From NCBI GenBank assembly GCA_019234295.1, contig JAFALK010000002.1, forward strand, positions 1 to 38,715: a DNA stretch of 38,715 nt. The letters are read 5' to 3'. Each line of letters starts with the position of its first letter. The first letter of the stretch is position 1. This DNA comes from Roseateles sp. Lineage in GTDB: Bacteria; Pseudomonadota; Gammaproteobacteria; Burkholderiales; Burkholderiaceae_C. A model generated the notes under the pieces. The model was not told where the DNA came from and searched no databases. It worked only from the letters and a program-made list of their open reading frames with translations. The translations under genes were made by a program, and so were the position numbers. Of this stretch, positions 7,877 to 15,687 are shown in pieces.

Positions 7877-9676
7877 TCAGCGGTAGAACAAGGTCCACCG
7901 GATTGGTATGGGATCGGCCCTCTGCGCGGCCGGCTGGGTGAACTGCAGATGCGTGCACGGCGGGCCGCTGGTCGAAGCGCGCAGCGCCGGCGGCGGCGGC
8001 TCCTCGACTTGGCAGACCTCGAAACCCTCAGTCTCGAAGCGCTGGATTCGGCCCTCGCTGAAGTCAACGGCCCGAGCGTCGGCGCGCGCGCCCGAGGAGA
8101 AGCTGCTGAACTCCAGGCTCAGCGCAGTGATGGCGAGCGGCTCGTTGGGGATCAACAGGTCGTGGCGGCTGATACGGCCCGAGCCGAAGCGGATCTCAGT
8201 CTTGAGGCTCACGCGCGTGTCCAGCTGCGGCCGATCACCGCCGACGCGGTTGAGGCCCGGCTGCGTGTAGCTCAGTACGTATTCATCGCCTTCTTGCCGG
8301 ACGGCCAGCTCGCGCGCATAGGACGTCGGCAGCAGCACGCTGCCATCGGCGAGCTGCAGTCGCAACACCAGCTGCGGATGGGCGGGTCCGCTGTCGGGCC
8401 GGCCTTCAATCAGGCGCGGCGAGAAAGGGATCGGGTAGTAGGGTGCGTTGTGGTGCAGCCCTGTGCCGCCGCTGATCAGGGGCATGGTGAAGACCAGCCC
8501 ACGGTCCCGCCGGACCAGCAGGGCGCGGTCGTACTCACCGCGTGCGAACCAGGTCAGGGCGAATGCCGGCTGTGTCTGCTCCAACCATGCACCGAGGTCC
8601 TGCGCTGGGGCTTGGTGAGCCAGCCCGGCCCGCTCCCACAGCTCGCAGGTCGAGAGCAGCTGGTGGATGATGGAGAAGTTCTCGCCCAGCATGCGATGGG
8701 CGCCGCGATAGCCGTCGGTGCAGCGACCGTTGCGCCAAAGGTTGACCGAATGCAGGGCTGGGTCGTACCAGAAGTCCACGTATTTAGCGGCGGCACGCAC
8801 GCAGTAGGCATAGGCATGGCGCGCCTGCGCGTCGTCGAGCAGGCCGAGATAGGCGCTGGTGGCCAGGATCTCGATCATGGCCGTGTCTCCGTAGGGGCCG
8901 ATACTGCGTCCGAATCCGAAGCCGTCTCCGGCCGTGTTCGCGCATTGCAGGGCCAACTTCGCCGAGAGTGCGAGCAACTCCTTCAGGCGCGGCGTGACAT
9001 CGAGCTCGGTCTCGATGTAGCGTTCGCAGAGCTCGGCCACGAGCAGGATGCTGTAGCGATCGAAGCGGCCTTCACCCTCCGTTTCGTCGGAGAAGCCGAA
9101 CTCGCCCGAGTAGCGCTCGTAATGGGCCAGCGTCTTTTCGAGCAGCGCCTCGGCCGCGCTGGCGTCTTCCCAGCCCATCAGCATGCGCAGGCGCGCAATG
9201 CCGAAGGCCACGCCGTAATAGTTCGTCGGCAGGTCCTTGAGGCGCAGCTCGTCCTCATGCACGAACATCCGCCAGTCCAAGCTCAGGCGCATGCGTGCGA
9301 GGCAGGCGGCATCCACGGCAGCCTCCAGCAGGCCGGCCTTGCGCAGGCGATTCAGCGCCATCAGGGCGTAGTAGATGCCCCAACTCTCGTTGGGCAGGGC
9401 GCTGACGAGGTTCATCAGGCGCGGGCTGCCGGCCAGATAGCGTGCATGCTCGGCAGTGCCGCGCGGCGTCAGGATCAAGAGGTGCGCGAGCGCGATAGCG
9501 ATCTTGCCGGGCAGGAACTTGTCGCCCTGTCCGAACACGGGCTCACCGTTGAACTGGGTGGACTCCAGGCCCTGGTCGAGCAGCTCGAAGTAGTGGGCGA
9601 GTTGCGGCAGGAGCTGCCCGCGCACCAGCGTCGCGAAGGACAGATGGCCGAGCGGCGGCTCGTAGGTTTTGAACAT
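7877..9676 (-). CDS. cytoplasmic protein of unrecognised family, predicted uronate-oligomer enzyme (paralogue of 257-2104)
   Basis: The product is 599 residues from the ATG at 9676; longer in-frame starts exist but add no domain. It shares long identical blocks with the exported paralogue: GDKFLPGKIA, LPTNYYGVAFGIARLR, GFSDETEGEGRFDRYSILL, GRSIGPYGDTA and HRMLGENFS. No signal peptide is visible at either candidate start, so this copy should remain in the cytoplasm. A helical toroid-like N-terminal part and a beta-rich C-terminus are inferred from the pattern. It is the first gene of the uronate operon and is divergent from a LacI gene 62 bp away. It probably acts on oligomers after import. 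Lyase and hydrolase are both possible: UxaC needs saturated hexuronates, which argues for hydrolysis of at least one linkage. Confidence 0.6.
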   Translation of the reverse strand: MFKTYEPPLGHLSFATLVRGQLLPQLAHYFELLDQGLESTQFNGEPVFGQGDKFLPGKIAIALAHLLILTPRGTAEHARYLAGSPRLMNLVSALPNESWGIYYALMALNRLRKAGLLEAAVDAACLARMRLSLDWRMFVHEDELRLKDLPTNYYGVAFGIARLRMLMGWEDASAAEALLEKTLAHYERYSGEFGFSDETEGEGRFDRYSILLVAELCERYIETELDVTPRLKELLALSAKLALQCANTAGDGFGFGRSIGPYGDTAMIEILATSAYLGLLDDAQARHAYAYCVRAAAKYVDFWYDPALHSVNLWRNGRCTDGYRGAHRMLGENFSIIHQLLSTCELWERAGLAHQAPAQDLGAWLEQTQPAFALTWFARGEYDRALLVRRDRGLVFTMPLISGGTGLHHNAPYYPIPFSPRLIEGRPDSGPAHPQLVLRLQLADGSVLLPTSYARELAVRQEGDEYVLSYTQPGLNRVGGDRPQLDTRVSLKTEIRFGSGRISRHDLLIPNEPLAITALSLEFSSFSSGARADARAVDFSEGRIQRFETEGFEVCQVEEPPPPALRASTSGPPCTHLQFTQPAAQRADPIPIRWTLFYR

Positions 9677-9738
9677 CACCACGTCAGGACCTTCACTGTA
9701 GGAGAATGCGCCGCAATCCGAGCGACGAGCACCGATCC

Positions 9739-10734
9739 ATGTCCGCACCCAAGAGCCCCGCCACCTTGCGCGATGTCGCCGAACTGGCGGGGGTATCGAC
9801 GGCTGCGGTGTCCAAGTACATCAACGGCAAGCAGCGCTTCACGCCCGCAGTGGAGCAGCGCATCGCAACGGCCATCGAGCAGGTGGACTACCGCTCCAAC
9901 CTCGCCGCGCGCAGCATGGTCACGGGCCGCTCCGGGGCCGTCGCCGCCCTGGTGTACGGCGTGGAGAACCCGCACACAGCCGCCGTCATCAAAGGCGCCA
10001 GCCGCGCCGCCACGGCGCTCGGCTATGACCTGCTCTTCGTCGACCTGCTGCAAAGCGAATCGCCCGAGCGTGAGCTCGCACGCGTGACGGGCATGCAGGT
10101 GGATGGCCTCGTGCTGGCCGCGAAGCTGCCGCCGGCGGCCCACAAGATCCTGTCCGGCTACGGCCGTCCCTTCGTGGATGTGAACCGGTCGCACGCGCCT
10201 TCGCATGCGCCGGGCAACGAAGAGCAGGCTGCTGCCATGCTGGGCCGCTACCTGCTGAGCCTGGGCCACCGCGAGATCGCCTACGTCGCCTGCGAGGCGC
10301 AGCCTGGCAATGCCGAGCGCCTGCTGGGCATGCGGCGTGCGCTGCAGGCAGCCGGCATCGAGCTGGAAGTGCATCAGGTCGCGAGCCCCACCGCCGAGGC
10401 CGGCGCGCGCCTGGCGTCCAGCCTGCTGCTCGGCCAACGCCGCCCGCAGGCGGTGGCCACCTGCAACGACCTGATCGCCATGGGTCTGATGAACGAAGCG
10501 CGCCATCTGGGTCTCGCCGTGCCGCAGGACGTGTCCATCGCCGGCATCGAGAACATGCCGTTCGCGCGCTTCCTGAGCCCGCCGCTCACCAGCGTGGAGC
10601 TGCACGCGGACGCGCTCGGCGAATGGGCGCTGCGCCATCTCGTGGCCAGCATCGACGGCGAGGAAGCCCCGGCGCCGGCTCACGAGCTCACGCCGCGACT
10701 CGTCGTACGGGGCTCGACGCGAGCCGCCACATGA
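9739..10734 (+). CDS. LacI-family transcriptional regulator
   Basis: The product is 331 residues. The N-terminal helix-turn-helix is ATLRDVAELAGVSTAAVSKY (residues 7-26), with the hinge and a periplasmic-binding-protein-like sugar-sensing domain after it (TGRSGAVAALVYG near 60-75, NDLIAMGLM near 250). The ATG at 9739 is chosen because LacI proteins start a few residues before TLRDVA; the upstream ATG at 9706 has GGAG only 1 nt away, too close to work. It diverges from the leftward uronate operon across a 62-bp gap and is the natural candidate to repress it, released by a uronate or oligomer. I saw no clear palindrome in that gap. Confidence 0.92.
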   Translation: MSAPKSPATLRDVAELAGVSTAAVSKYINGKQRFTPAVEQRIATAIEQVDYRSNLAARSMVTGRSGAVAALVYGVENPHTAAVIKGASRAATALGYDLLFVDLLQSESPERELARVTGMQVDGLVLAAKLPPAAHKILSGYGRPFVDVNRSHAPSHAPGNEEQAAAMLGRYLLSLGHREIAYVACEAQPGNAERLLGMRRALQAAGIELEVHQVASPTAEAGARLASSLLLGQRRPQAVATCNDLIAMGLMNEARHLGLAVPQDVSIAGIENMPFARFLSPPLTSVELHADALGEWALRHLVASIDGEEAPAPAHELTPRLVVRGSTRAAT

Positions 10735-10748
10735 GGTGGGGATGGGGT

Positions 10749-11753
10749 TCATAGGGAGCGTCTTAGCGTCGATTCCCGCACCACCAGCCGCGGCGCGATG
10801 ACTTCGTCGAAGGGGTGTTCGAGCTCGCCCGCGATCAGCTGCAGGAGGCGTTGCATGGCCACCTCGCCCATCTGCTCGCTGTTCATCGCTACCGAGGTCA
10901 GCGTCGGGCTCGTGTAACGGCCGTAGGCGATGTCATCGAAGCTGGCGAGTGACACATCTCCCGGGATGCTGACGCCCAGCGAGCGAGCCTCGTTCATCAG
11001 GCCGAGCGCGATCAGGTCGTTGTAGGTCACGATCGCGTCGGGCCGCTGGCCGTCTAGCAGCAGGCGCGAAGCCGCCTCCTCGCCGGCTTCTGGCGTCGGT
11101 GCATCGACCTCGAAGACGCGCAGCTTCTGCCCCGCCTCGGCCAGCGCGTCGCCCAGGCCACGGCGTCGCTCGGCATTCCAGCGTGAGCCGGGGAAACCGA
11201 GATAGGCCACGCGCCGGTGCTCCAGCGTCATCAGGTGGCGGCCGATCATCAGGCTGGCCAGATAGCCGTCCGCGCCCACGCTGTGCACGCCCTCGTGCCC
11301 GTAGCGGCCGAAGAAGACCACCGGCTTGCCCAGGGCCTTCAGCCACTCGATCGATTCATCGGCCAGGCGCGAGCTAACCACGAGGCCGTCCACGCGCCGC
11401 GAGAGTGTCTCCACCAGATGCCGCTCGGGCGCCTTGCTCTCGGCTGTGTCCACGAACGCCATGCTGTAGTCGTTGGCCTGGGCCACGCGGCTGGCGCCCT
11501 TCACGATGCCAGTGAAGTGGGGGTTGCCGAGGTCCAGCACCACCAGGCCCACCGTTCCGCTGCGGCCCGTCGCAATGGAGCGGGCGAGGTGATTGGTACG
11601 GTAGCCCAGCTGCTCGATGGCCGCCTGGATTGCGGCCTCGACGGCCGGCGAGAAACGCTGCGCACCGCTGCAGTACTTGGACACGGCAGCCGTCGAGACG
11701 CCTGCGGCAGCGGCCACGTCGCGCAAGGTTGGGGGACGGTGTTTGGTCTTCAT
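10749..11753 (-). CDS. second LacI-family transcriptional regulator
   Basis: The product is 334 residues and resembles the neighbouring LacI protein (TLRDVAAAAGVSTAAVSKY at 9-27, TGRSGTVGLVVLDLGNPH, NDLIALGLMNEARSLGV). It converges with the first regulator, with only 14 bp between the stop codons. No Shine-Dalgarno is evident before the ATG at 11753. An operator-like palindrome overlaps the start codon (11752-11770), and a promoter-like pair lies just upstream, so autorepression is likely. Whether it controls the uronate operon or a lost gene to its right is open. Confidence 0.92.
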   Translation of the reverse strand: MKTKHRPPTLRDVAAAAGVSTAAVSKYCSGAQRFSPAVEAAIQAAIEQLGYRTNHLARSIATGRSGTVGLVVLDLGNPHFTGIVKGASRVAQANDYSMAFVDTAESKAPERHLVETLSRRVDGLVVSSRLADESIEWLKALGKPVVFFGRYGHEGVHSVGADGYLASLMIGRHLMTLEHRRVAYLGFPGSRWNAERRRGLGDALAEAGQKLRVFEVDAPTPEAGEEAASRLLLDGQRPDAIVTYNDLIALGLMNEARSLGVSIPGDVSLASFDDIAYGRYTSPTLTSVAMNSEQMGEVAMQRLLQLIAGELEHPFDEVIAPRLVVRESTLRRSL

Positions 11754-11770
11754 TAGTCAAGCGATTAACT
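11752..11770. promoter_or_regulatory. LacI-type operator copy 1
   Basis: Reads ATTAGTCAAGCGATTAACT. The inner 16 bases are an imperfect palindrome (12 of 16 positions symmetric) centred on CG, the usual shape of LacI-family operators. It overlaps the start codon of the second lacI gene and matches copy 2 at 15 of 19 positions in the same orientation. Binding is inferred. Confidence 0.6.
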
Positions 11771-11773
11771 GAA

Positions 11774-11801
11774 ATGATAGCGAGGAATTTTTGAAATTGA
11801 A
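11774..11801 (-). promoter_or_regulatory. possible promoter of the second lacI gene
   Basis: On the minus strand a TATCAT -10 hexamer (11774-11779) is preceded by TTCAAT at 16 nt spacing (11796-11801). The operator copy at 11752-11770 would then cover the transcription start. The -35 match is weak, so this is a moderate-to-low confidence call. Confidence 0.35.
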
Positions 11802-11881
11802 GTCCAAACTTCCGATTGGGGCTAGGGTTTACGATGGATATGACCAGTTTTTGGCATTGCGATCACTGATGGTTTCGCCCG

Positions 11882-11900
11882 ATTAGTTAATCGATATACT
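11882..11900. promoter_or_regulatory. LacI-type operator copy 2
   Basis: Reads ATTAGTTAATCGATATACT, 130 bp upstream of copy 1, with the same framing AGT...ACT and a central ATCGAT. A TACAAT hexamer follows at 11915-11920 and could be the -10 of a rightward promoter, though no good -35 is visible. No recognisable gene follows, so this may be a looping partner of copy 1 or the operator of a deleted target gene. Confidence 0.5.
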
Positions 11901-12504
11901 TCGGCCGTACTGCTTACAATGCCAGTGATCGGGCAACTGGATCCGCAGCGCAAGAGATTGCCGGTCACGGCCTGGCGGGGTGAGCGGCAGCTTTTGGGCG
12001 CCCAATCCGGCGCGACAAGTGGCAGCAGTGGGTCGCTGTGCAAAGCTTTGAGTAGCTCAGAGAGTCTTTTGTCTGGCGGACGCGGCGAGCCACCGATGGC
12101 CGTCGCGGTGACGCTGGCCCCGCGGCTGGTAGACAAAGGATCCCGTTGGGCTGCACCGCCGCCGTGTTGGTGGCGGCTACTGGCGTTGAATCGGCTGCAT
12201 CGCTCGAAGCGCCGAATAGGCAAGTCGCCCGAACGTATGCCGAACCACGTAGTGGTAGCCGTTCACCCCTGATGAAGGGCATGCCAGGAGGATGGCAATG
12301 TGCTGGGTGAGCCGCCCGGCATGCTCGTTTCGCCGAGTGCGCGAGCCCCACTAGCGCGTCCAGGCGAGCATCATGACGCACGGATGGCAAGCGATGGCTG
12401 AGGGGCATCACGTCGGCCTCGGTGGTGCGCGCGGCCGTGGTCGAGGAACGCGCATTGGTGCGGGCGCAATCCCGCGCACGCTGTCTCCCGGCGCGCTGCG
12501 TTGG
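11901..12504. other. about 600 bp without a supportable gene
   Basis: Open frames exist on both strands but have low-complexity, Arg/Ser/Ala-rich translations, no ribosome-binding sites and no recognisable domain. The stretch joins an orphan operator to the recombinase remnant and is probably degraded or deletion-scarred DNA. Confidence 0.5.
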
Positions 12505-13077
12505 CATACATGTGGCGCAGCGTTTGCAGCGATTAAGGCAGAACGGTACGGGTGCAGCGTCCGAAAAGATCGCAGCCCTGCCGTGTGCAGCTCTTCCGTG
12601 ACGGCGCGGTGCGATGTGCTGGACAAGCGCCTTTTCGCTGAAGTTCGCGACGAGCTACTGAGCCCCGAGGCGCTGGCGGTGCTGCAACGTGAAGTGTCGG
12701 CCCTGCTCGACGACGTGCGGCGCCAAGCAGCAGGAGAGGCAGCCACGGCGCCCCGCCAGCTCAAGGTGACTGAAGCCGAAATCAGCCGCCTGTTGGACGC
12801 CGTAGCGGCAGTTGGCATCAACCCCGCATTTCAGGGGCAGCATCGCGAGGCCGAGACAGAGCGCGAACGCCTGGCTCATCTGATTGAGCAGGCCCAGTCC
12901 CGCCCCGGCCAGGTCATCGACGCCGTGATGGCGCGCTACCGGCATCAAGTGCTGGATCTGCAGCGGGTGCTCGAAGAAGACACCGACCGCGACCGCGCGC
13001 GGCAACTGCTGGCCGACATGAGAAGTCCATCCGTATCCCGATGCGCCGTGTCCGACATCACGGTCAGGAAATGGTGA
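12505..13077 (+). pseudogene. C-terminal remnant of a large serine recombinase
   Basis: From about 12505 the frame reads HTCGAAFAAIKAERYGCS, then a Cys-containing stretch and TARCDVLDKRLFAEVRDELL. This is the zinc-ribbon plus coiled-coil region of large serine recombinases (family pattern CGGAFTKxxxxRYGCS...CDNxxTIRRDxLE). The catalytic N-terminal resolvase domain and most of the middle are missing: upstream in-frame sequence is unrelated. One of the paired Cys positions appears lost, and the last 20 residues leave the family pattern, which suggests a frameshift near 13010-13020. It marks a decayed integrative element and cannot be a working recombinase. Confidence 0.65.
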
Positions 13078-13155
13078 CTACTTAACCTTGTCGTCTTGAG
13101 CCAAATCCAGAGAGCATCACCTCACAACCTTGCTGTCGGCAGTGTGAAAGTAATT

Positions 13156-14106
13156 TCATTTGACTCTCGGCCACTCTGGGTAGCTGCTAGCGGGTGCAGG
13201 GTCGGCACGTTCGGCAAAAAATTCGTCCTGCAGGATCATGTGATGCTGCACTCCTCCTGCAGAGAGCCAGCGGTTGACCGATTCCCGGTAGCGAGGACTG
13301 ACGGAGACCTTGGCGAGAATGCCGTCCACACGACGGATCATGTCTCGCCCCCAAGCCGTGTGCGGACACGCGACTCCTATGAGCACCGGCTCCGCACCCG
13401 CAATCGGCAAGGTGACGAGGTTCTTCCCGCCCCCGAGCTCTTTGTAGCGACGGGCCTGATAGTTAATGATGAATTCGTATTCGAGCGTGTAATCCGCCCG
13501 ACCGTGCATCACCATGCGCAGCACATTCGCACCGGAGTCGGCGGCTAGCACGTTGACCACGCCAGAGTGCTGGCCGCGGTGGCGCAACAGTTCGTCCAAC
13601 GTAGGTGAATAGCTCCGCTGCGCAATCACGACGCCGTGCAAATCCGATCGTTCAAATAAAGCCTTGGCGATCACCTCTCCACGTTCGTTGAGTGGCAGTT
13701 TTTTGACGCCGTCTGCACGTATGACGATTTGAAGTGGCGGCAGGACGTTGGTCAGCGAAAAATACGCAATCTGGGATCTCTCCGGCGTGTAGGCCGCTGT
13801 AGCAAAGCACGCTGGCTCGCCTTCGGCAAGAAACACCATCGCACGCGCAGCGTTCACCACTGTGATCTTGTGCGTGTACTCCGGCATCTCTCCCATGATC
13901 AATTCCAGCGCCACATCGGAAATGCCATCGGTCGGATGTCCGTTGATGGGTATGGAGCCAGGAGGGAGGTCCAGCATCAGCCAGTGCGCCACCTTTGGCT
14001 CTGCGGCGGCACCATTGCACTCTGAGCTCACCCCGAGAATGCAACAAAGGCCTGCAAGGCGTAGCGCAAGCCCAAGGATTGCAGCGGAGCCAAGGTGACC
14101 GCTCAT
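13156..14106 (-). CDS. periplasmic binding-protein-like protein (TIGR02285-type)
   Basis: The product is 316 residues with an N-terminal hydrophobic segment and a Cys-containing signal-like region ending about residue 35. The mature part resembles type-2 periplasmic solute-binding proteins of the TIGR02285 group: GHPTDGISDVALELIM, CFATAAYTPERSQIAYFS, and GRADYTLEYEFIINYQ near 205-220, consistent with a two-lobe fold. No permease or ATPase gene is adjacent. It is the last gene of the long catabolic run, 18 nt after the chemoreceptor, so it may present a ligand to that receptor. This role is inferred from position. No good ribosome site is visible, so the start is provisional. Confidence 0.65.
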   Translation of the reverse strand: MSGHLGSAAILGLALRLAGLCCILGVSSECNGAAAEPKVAHWLMLDLPPGSIPINGHPTDGISDVALELIMGEMPEYTHKITVVNAARAMVFLAEGEPACFATAAYTPERSQIAYFSLTNVLPPLQIVIRADGVKKLPLNERGEVIAKALFERSDLHGVVIAQRSYSPTLDELLRHRGQHSGVVNVLAADSGANVLRMVMHGRADYTLEYEFIINYQARRYKELGGGKNLVTLPIAGAEPVLIGVACPHTAWGRDMIRRVDGILAKVSVSPRYRESVNRWLSAGGVQHHMILQDEFFAERADPAPASSYPEWPRVK

Positions 14107-14124
14107 GGTTTCTGGAGGCGTTAA

Positions 14125-15660
14125 TTACATCAGTCGAAAGGCTGAAACGACACCAACCAGTTCCTGCGCCTGCCCGCGCAGACTGCTAGCCGCGGCTGCC
14201 ATCTGCTCCACGAGCGCCGCGTTCTGCTGCGTGGCACGGTCCATCTGAGTAACGGCCTCTCCGACCTGCGATACGCCGCTGCTCTGCTCATGGCTGGCCA
14301 GGCTGATATCGTTCATGATGTCAGTAACGCGGCGCACACTGCTCACGATCTCATTCATGGTGCCGCCCGCCTTCTGAACCAGCGCATTGCCCTGCTCTAC
14401 CCGTTCAACGCTATCGGTGATTAGAGCCTTGATCTCTTTGGCGGCATCCGCACTGCGACGCGCCAAGGTACGCACCTCGCCGGCTACTACTGCAAAGCCA
14501 CGCCCCTGCTCTCCCGCTCGCGCAGCCTCCACTGCCGCATTGAGCGCCAGGATATTGGTCTGAAAGGCAATGCCATCGATCACATTGATGATGTCTGCGA
14601 TCTTCTGCGAACTGGCAGTGATGCCCTCCATCGTGGTTACCACCTGGGCGACCACCTCGCCGCCCTGCATCGCCACTTTCGATGCGCGGAGGGCCAGCTC
14701 GTTAGCCTCGCGCGCGTTGTCGGCGTTTTGTCGGACCGTCGCACCCAACTCCTCCATGCTCGACGCTGTCTCTTCCAGCGAGCTAGCCTGGTTTTCTGTG
14801 CGGGCAGAGAGATCGTTGTTACCCATCGCGATCTCGGCACTGGCCGTTGCCACGCCTTCGGCGCCCTCGCGCACCGAGCGCACGACCTTGACCAGTCCGT
14901 CCTGCATCGCGCTCAGTGAATGCAGGAGAAGCGCGACCTCGTCATTGCCGTCCACCGAGATTGACCGACTCAGGTCGCCTTGCGCCACGGCGTCGGCCAC
15001 TTCCATGGCTTGCTGCAAGGCACGGGTGATGCCGCGCTTGAGGGTCCATCCAAACACCACCGCGAAGACGATTCCGAGAATCAACGCGGCGATGGCCACG
15101 GCGCGCAGGTTCCGATAGCGCTGCACCGCATCGTCGTATTCCTGCTTCGCCACCTCGCGCTGCAGATCGGCCAGTTGGACGATGTCGTCCTGGATCTTGG
15201 CATAGAGCGGTTGAATCTTGTTTGTCTCGATGCTTCGTGCAGAATCTATATCTCCCGCGCTCAGGGCCTTGAGAGCCGGCACGCCAGCCTCCTCCGTATA
15301 GACCTTGCGATCGTTGTTCAGCTGAGTCACGAGCAGCGACTCCTTCTCCGTGAAGGAGGTGCTCATCAACGCGTCCACCGCCTTACCCAGCGCGACCCGG
15401 TTGCCAGAAATTAGGTTGAGCATCTCCTTCGCCTGGTCGGGATAGCTGATGGCCCGGACAATGGCAACCCGATTGAGCAGAAGCAGTCGCTCGAGGTTCA
15501 TCAGGTGATCCAACGCAACCGTGCGGTCCTCGTAAACCGTCTTGAGCGCGGCATTGGATTGGCTGGTGCCATACAAGCCCAGCCCACCCATCATCAGCAA
15601 CAACAGCGACATGACGCCGGTCATCAAGTTCAGGCGCGTGGAGACTTTGAGTTGGTTCAT
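14125..15660 (-). CDS. methyl-accepting chemotaxis protein
   Basis: Inner-membrane chemoreceptor of 511 residues. TM1 is about 12-30. A four-helix-bundle-type periplasmic sensor spans about 31-190, TM2 is about 190-210 (AALILGIVFAVVFGW), then HAMP and a long coiled-coil signalling domain. The hairpin tip ALNAAVEAARAGEQGRGFAV binds CheA/CheW. No C-terminal NWETF-like tether is present; it ends VSAFRLM. It sits between the MFS transporter (27 nt) and the binding-protein-like gene (18 nt). This suggests taxis toward the compound degraded by the upstream enzymes. The link to that compound is inference. Confidence 0.93.
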   Translation of the reverse strand: MNQLKVSTRLNLMTGVMSLLLLMMGGLGLYGTSQSNAALKTVYEDRTVALDHLMNLERLLLLNRVAIVRAISYPDQAKEMLNLISGNRVALGKAVDALMSTSFTEKESLLVTQLNNDRKVYTEEAGVPALKALSAGDIDSARSIETNKIQPLYAKIQDDIVQLADLQREVAKQEYDDAVQRYRNLRAVAIAALILGIVFAVVFGWTLKRGITRALQQAMEVADAVAQGDLSRSISVDGNDEVALLLHSLSAMQDGLVKVVRSVREGAEGVATASAEIAMGNNDLSARTENQASSLEETASSMEELGATVRQNADNAREANELALRASKVAMQGGEVVAQVVTTMEGITASSQKIADIINVIDGIAFQTNILALNAAVEAARAGEQGRGFAVVAGEVRTLARRSADAAKEIKALITDSVERVEQGNALVQKAGGTMNEIVSSVRRVTDIMNDISLASHEQSSGVSQVGEAVTQMDRATQQNAALVEQMAAAASSLRGQAQELVGVVSAFRLM

Positions 15661-15687
15661 GGTCGTGCGTATGTGCTTCGCAAATGT

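Noticed and set aside
9677..9738. LacI operator in the divergent gap between the uronate operon and the first lacI
   Set aside because: No convincing palindrome and no match to the ATTAGT...ACT motif found by eye.
7730..10087. Very long open frame on the plus strand (about 785 codons) across two minus-strand genes
   Set aside because: It is antisense to the TonB receptor start and the cytoplasmic paralogue, has no family motif, and arises from GC-rich codon bias in the opposite strand.
9676..10752. 358-codon minus-strand frame opposite the first lacI gene
   Set aside because: It has no recognisable domain and is a His/Arg/Gln-rich antisense reading of a clear LacI gene.
11965..12507. 180-codon minus-strand frame in the gap after the second lacI
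   Set aside because: Low-complexity Arg/Ser/Ala composition, no ribosome site and no motif; not supportable as a gene.
13145..13158. TGAAA-GTAA-TTTCA dyad at the end of the catabolic operon as a terminator
   Set aside because: Only a 5-bp A/T-rich stem overlapping the stop codon, with no T-run; too weak to call.
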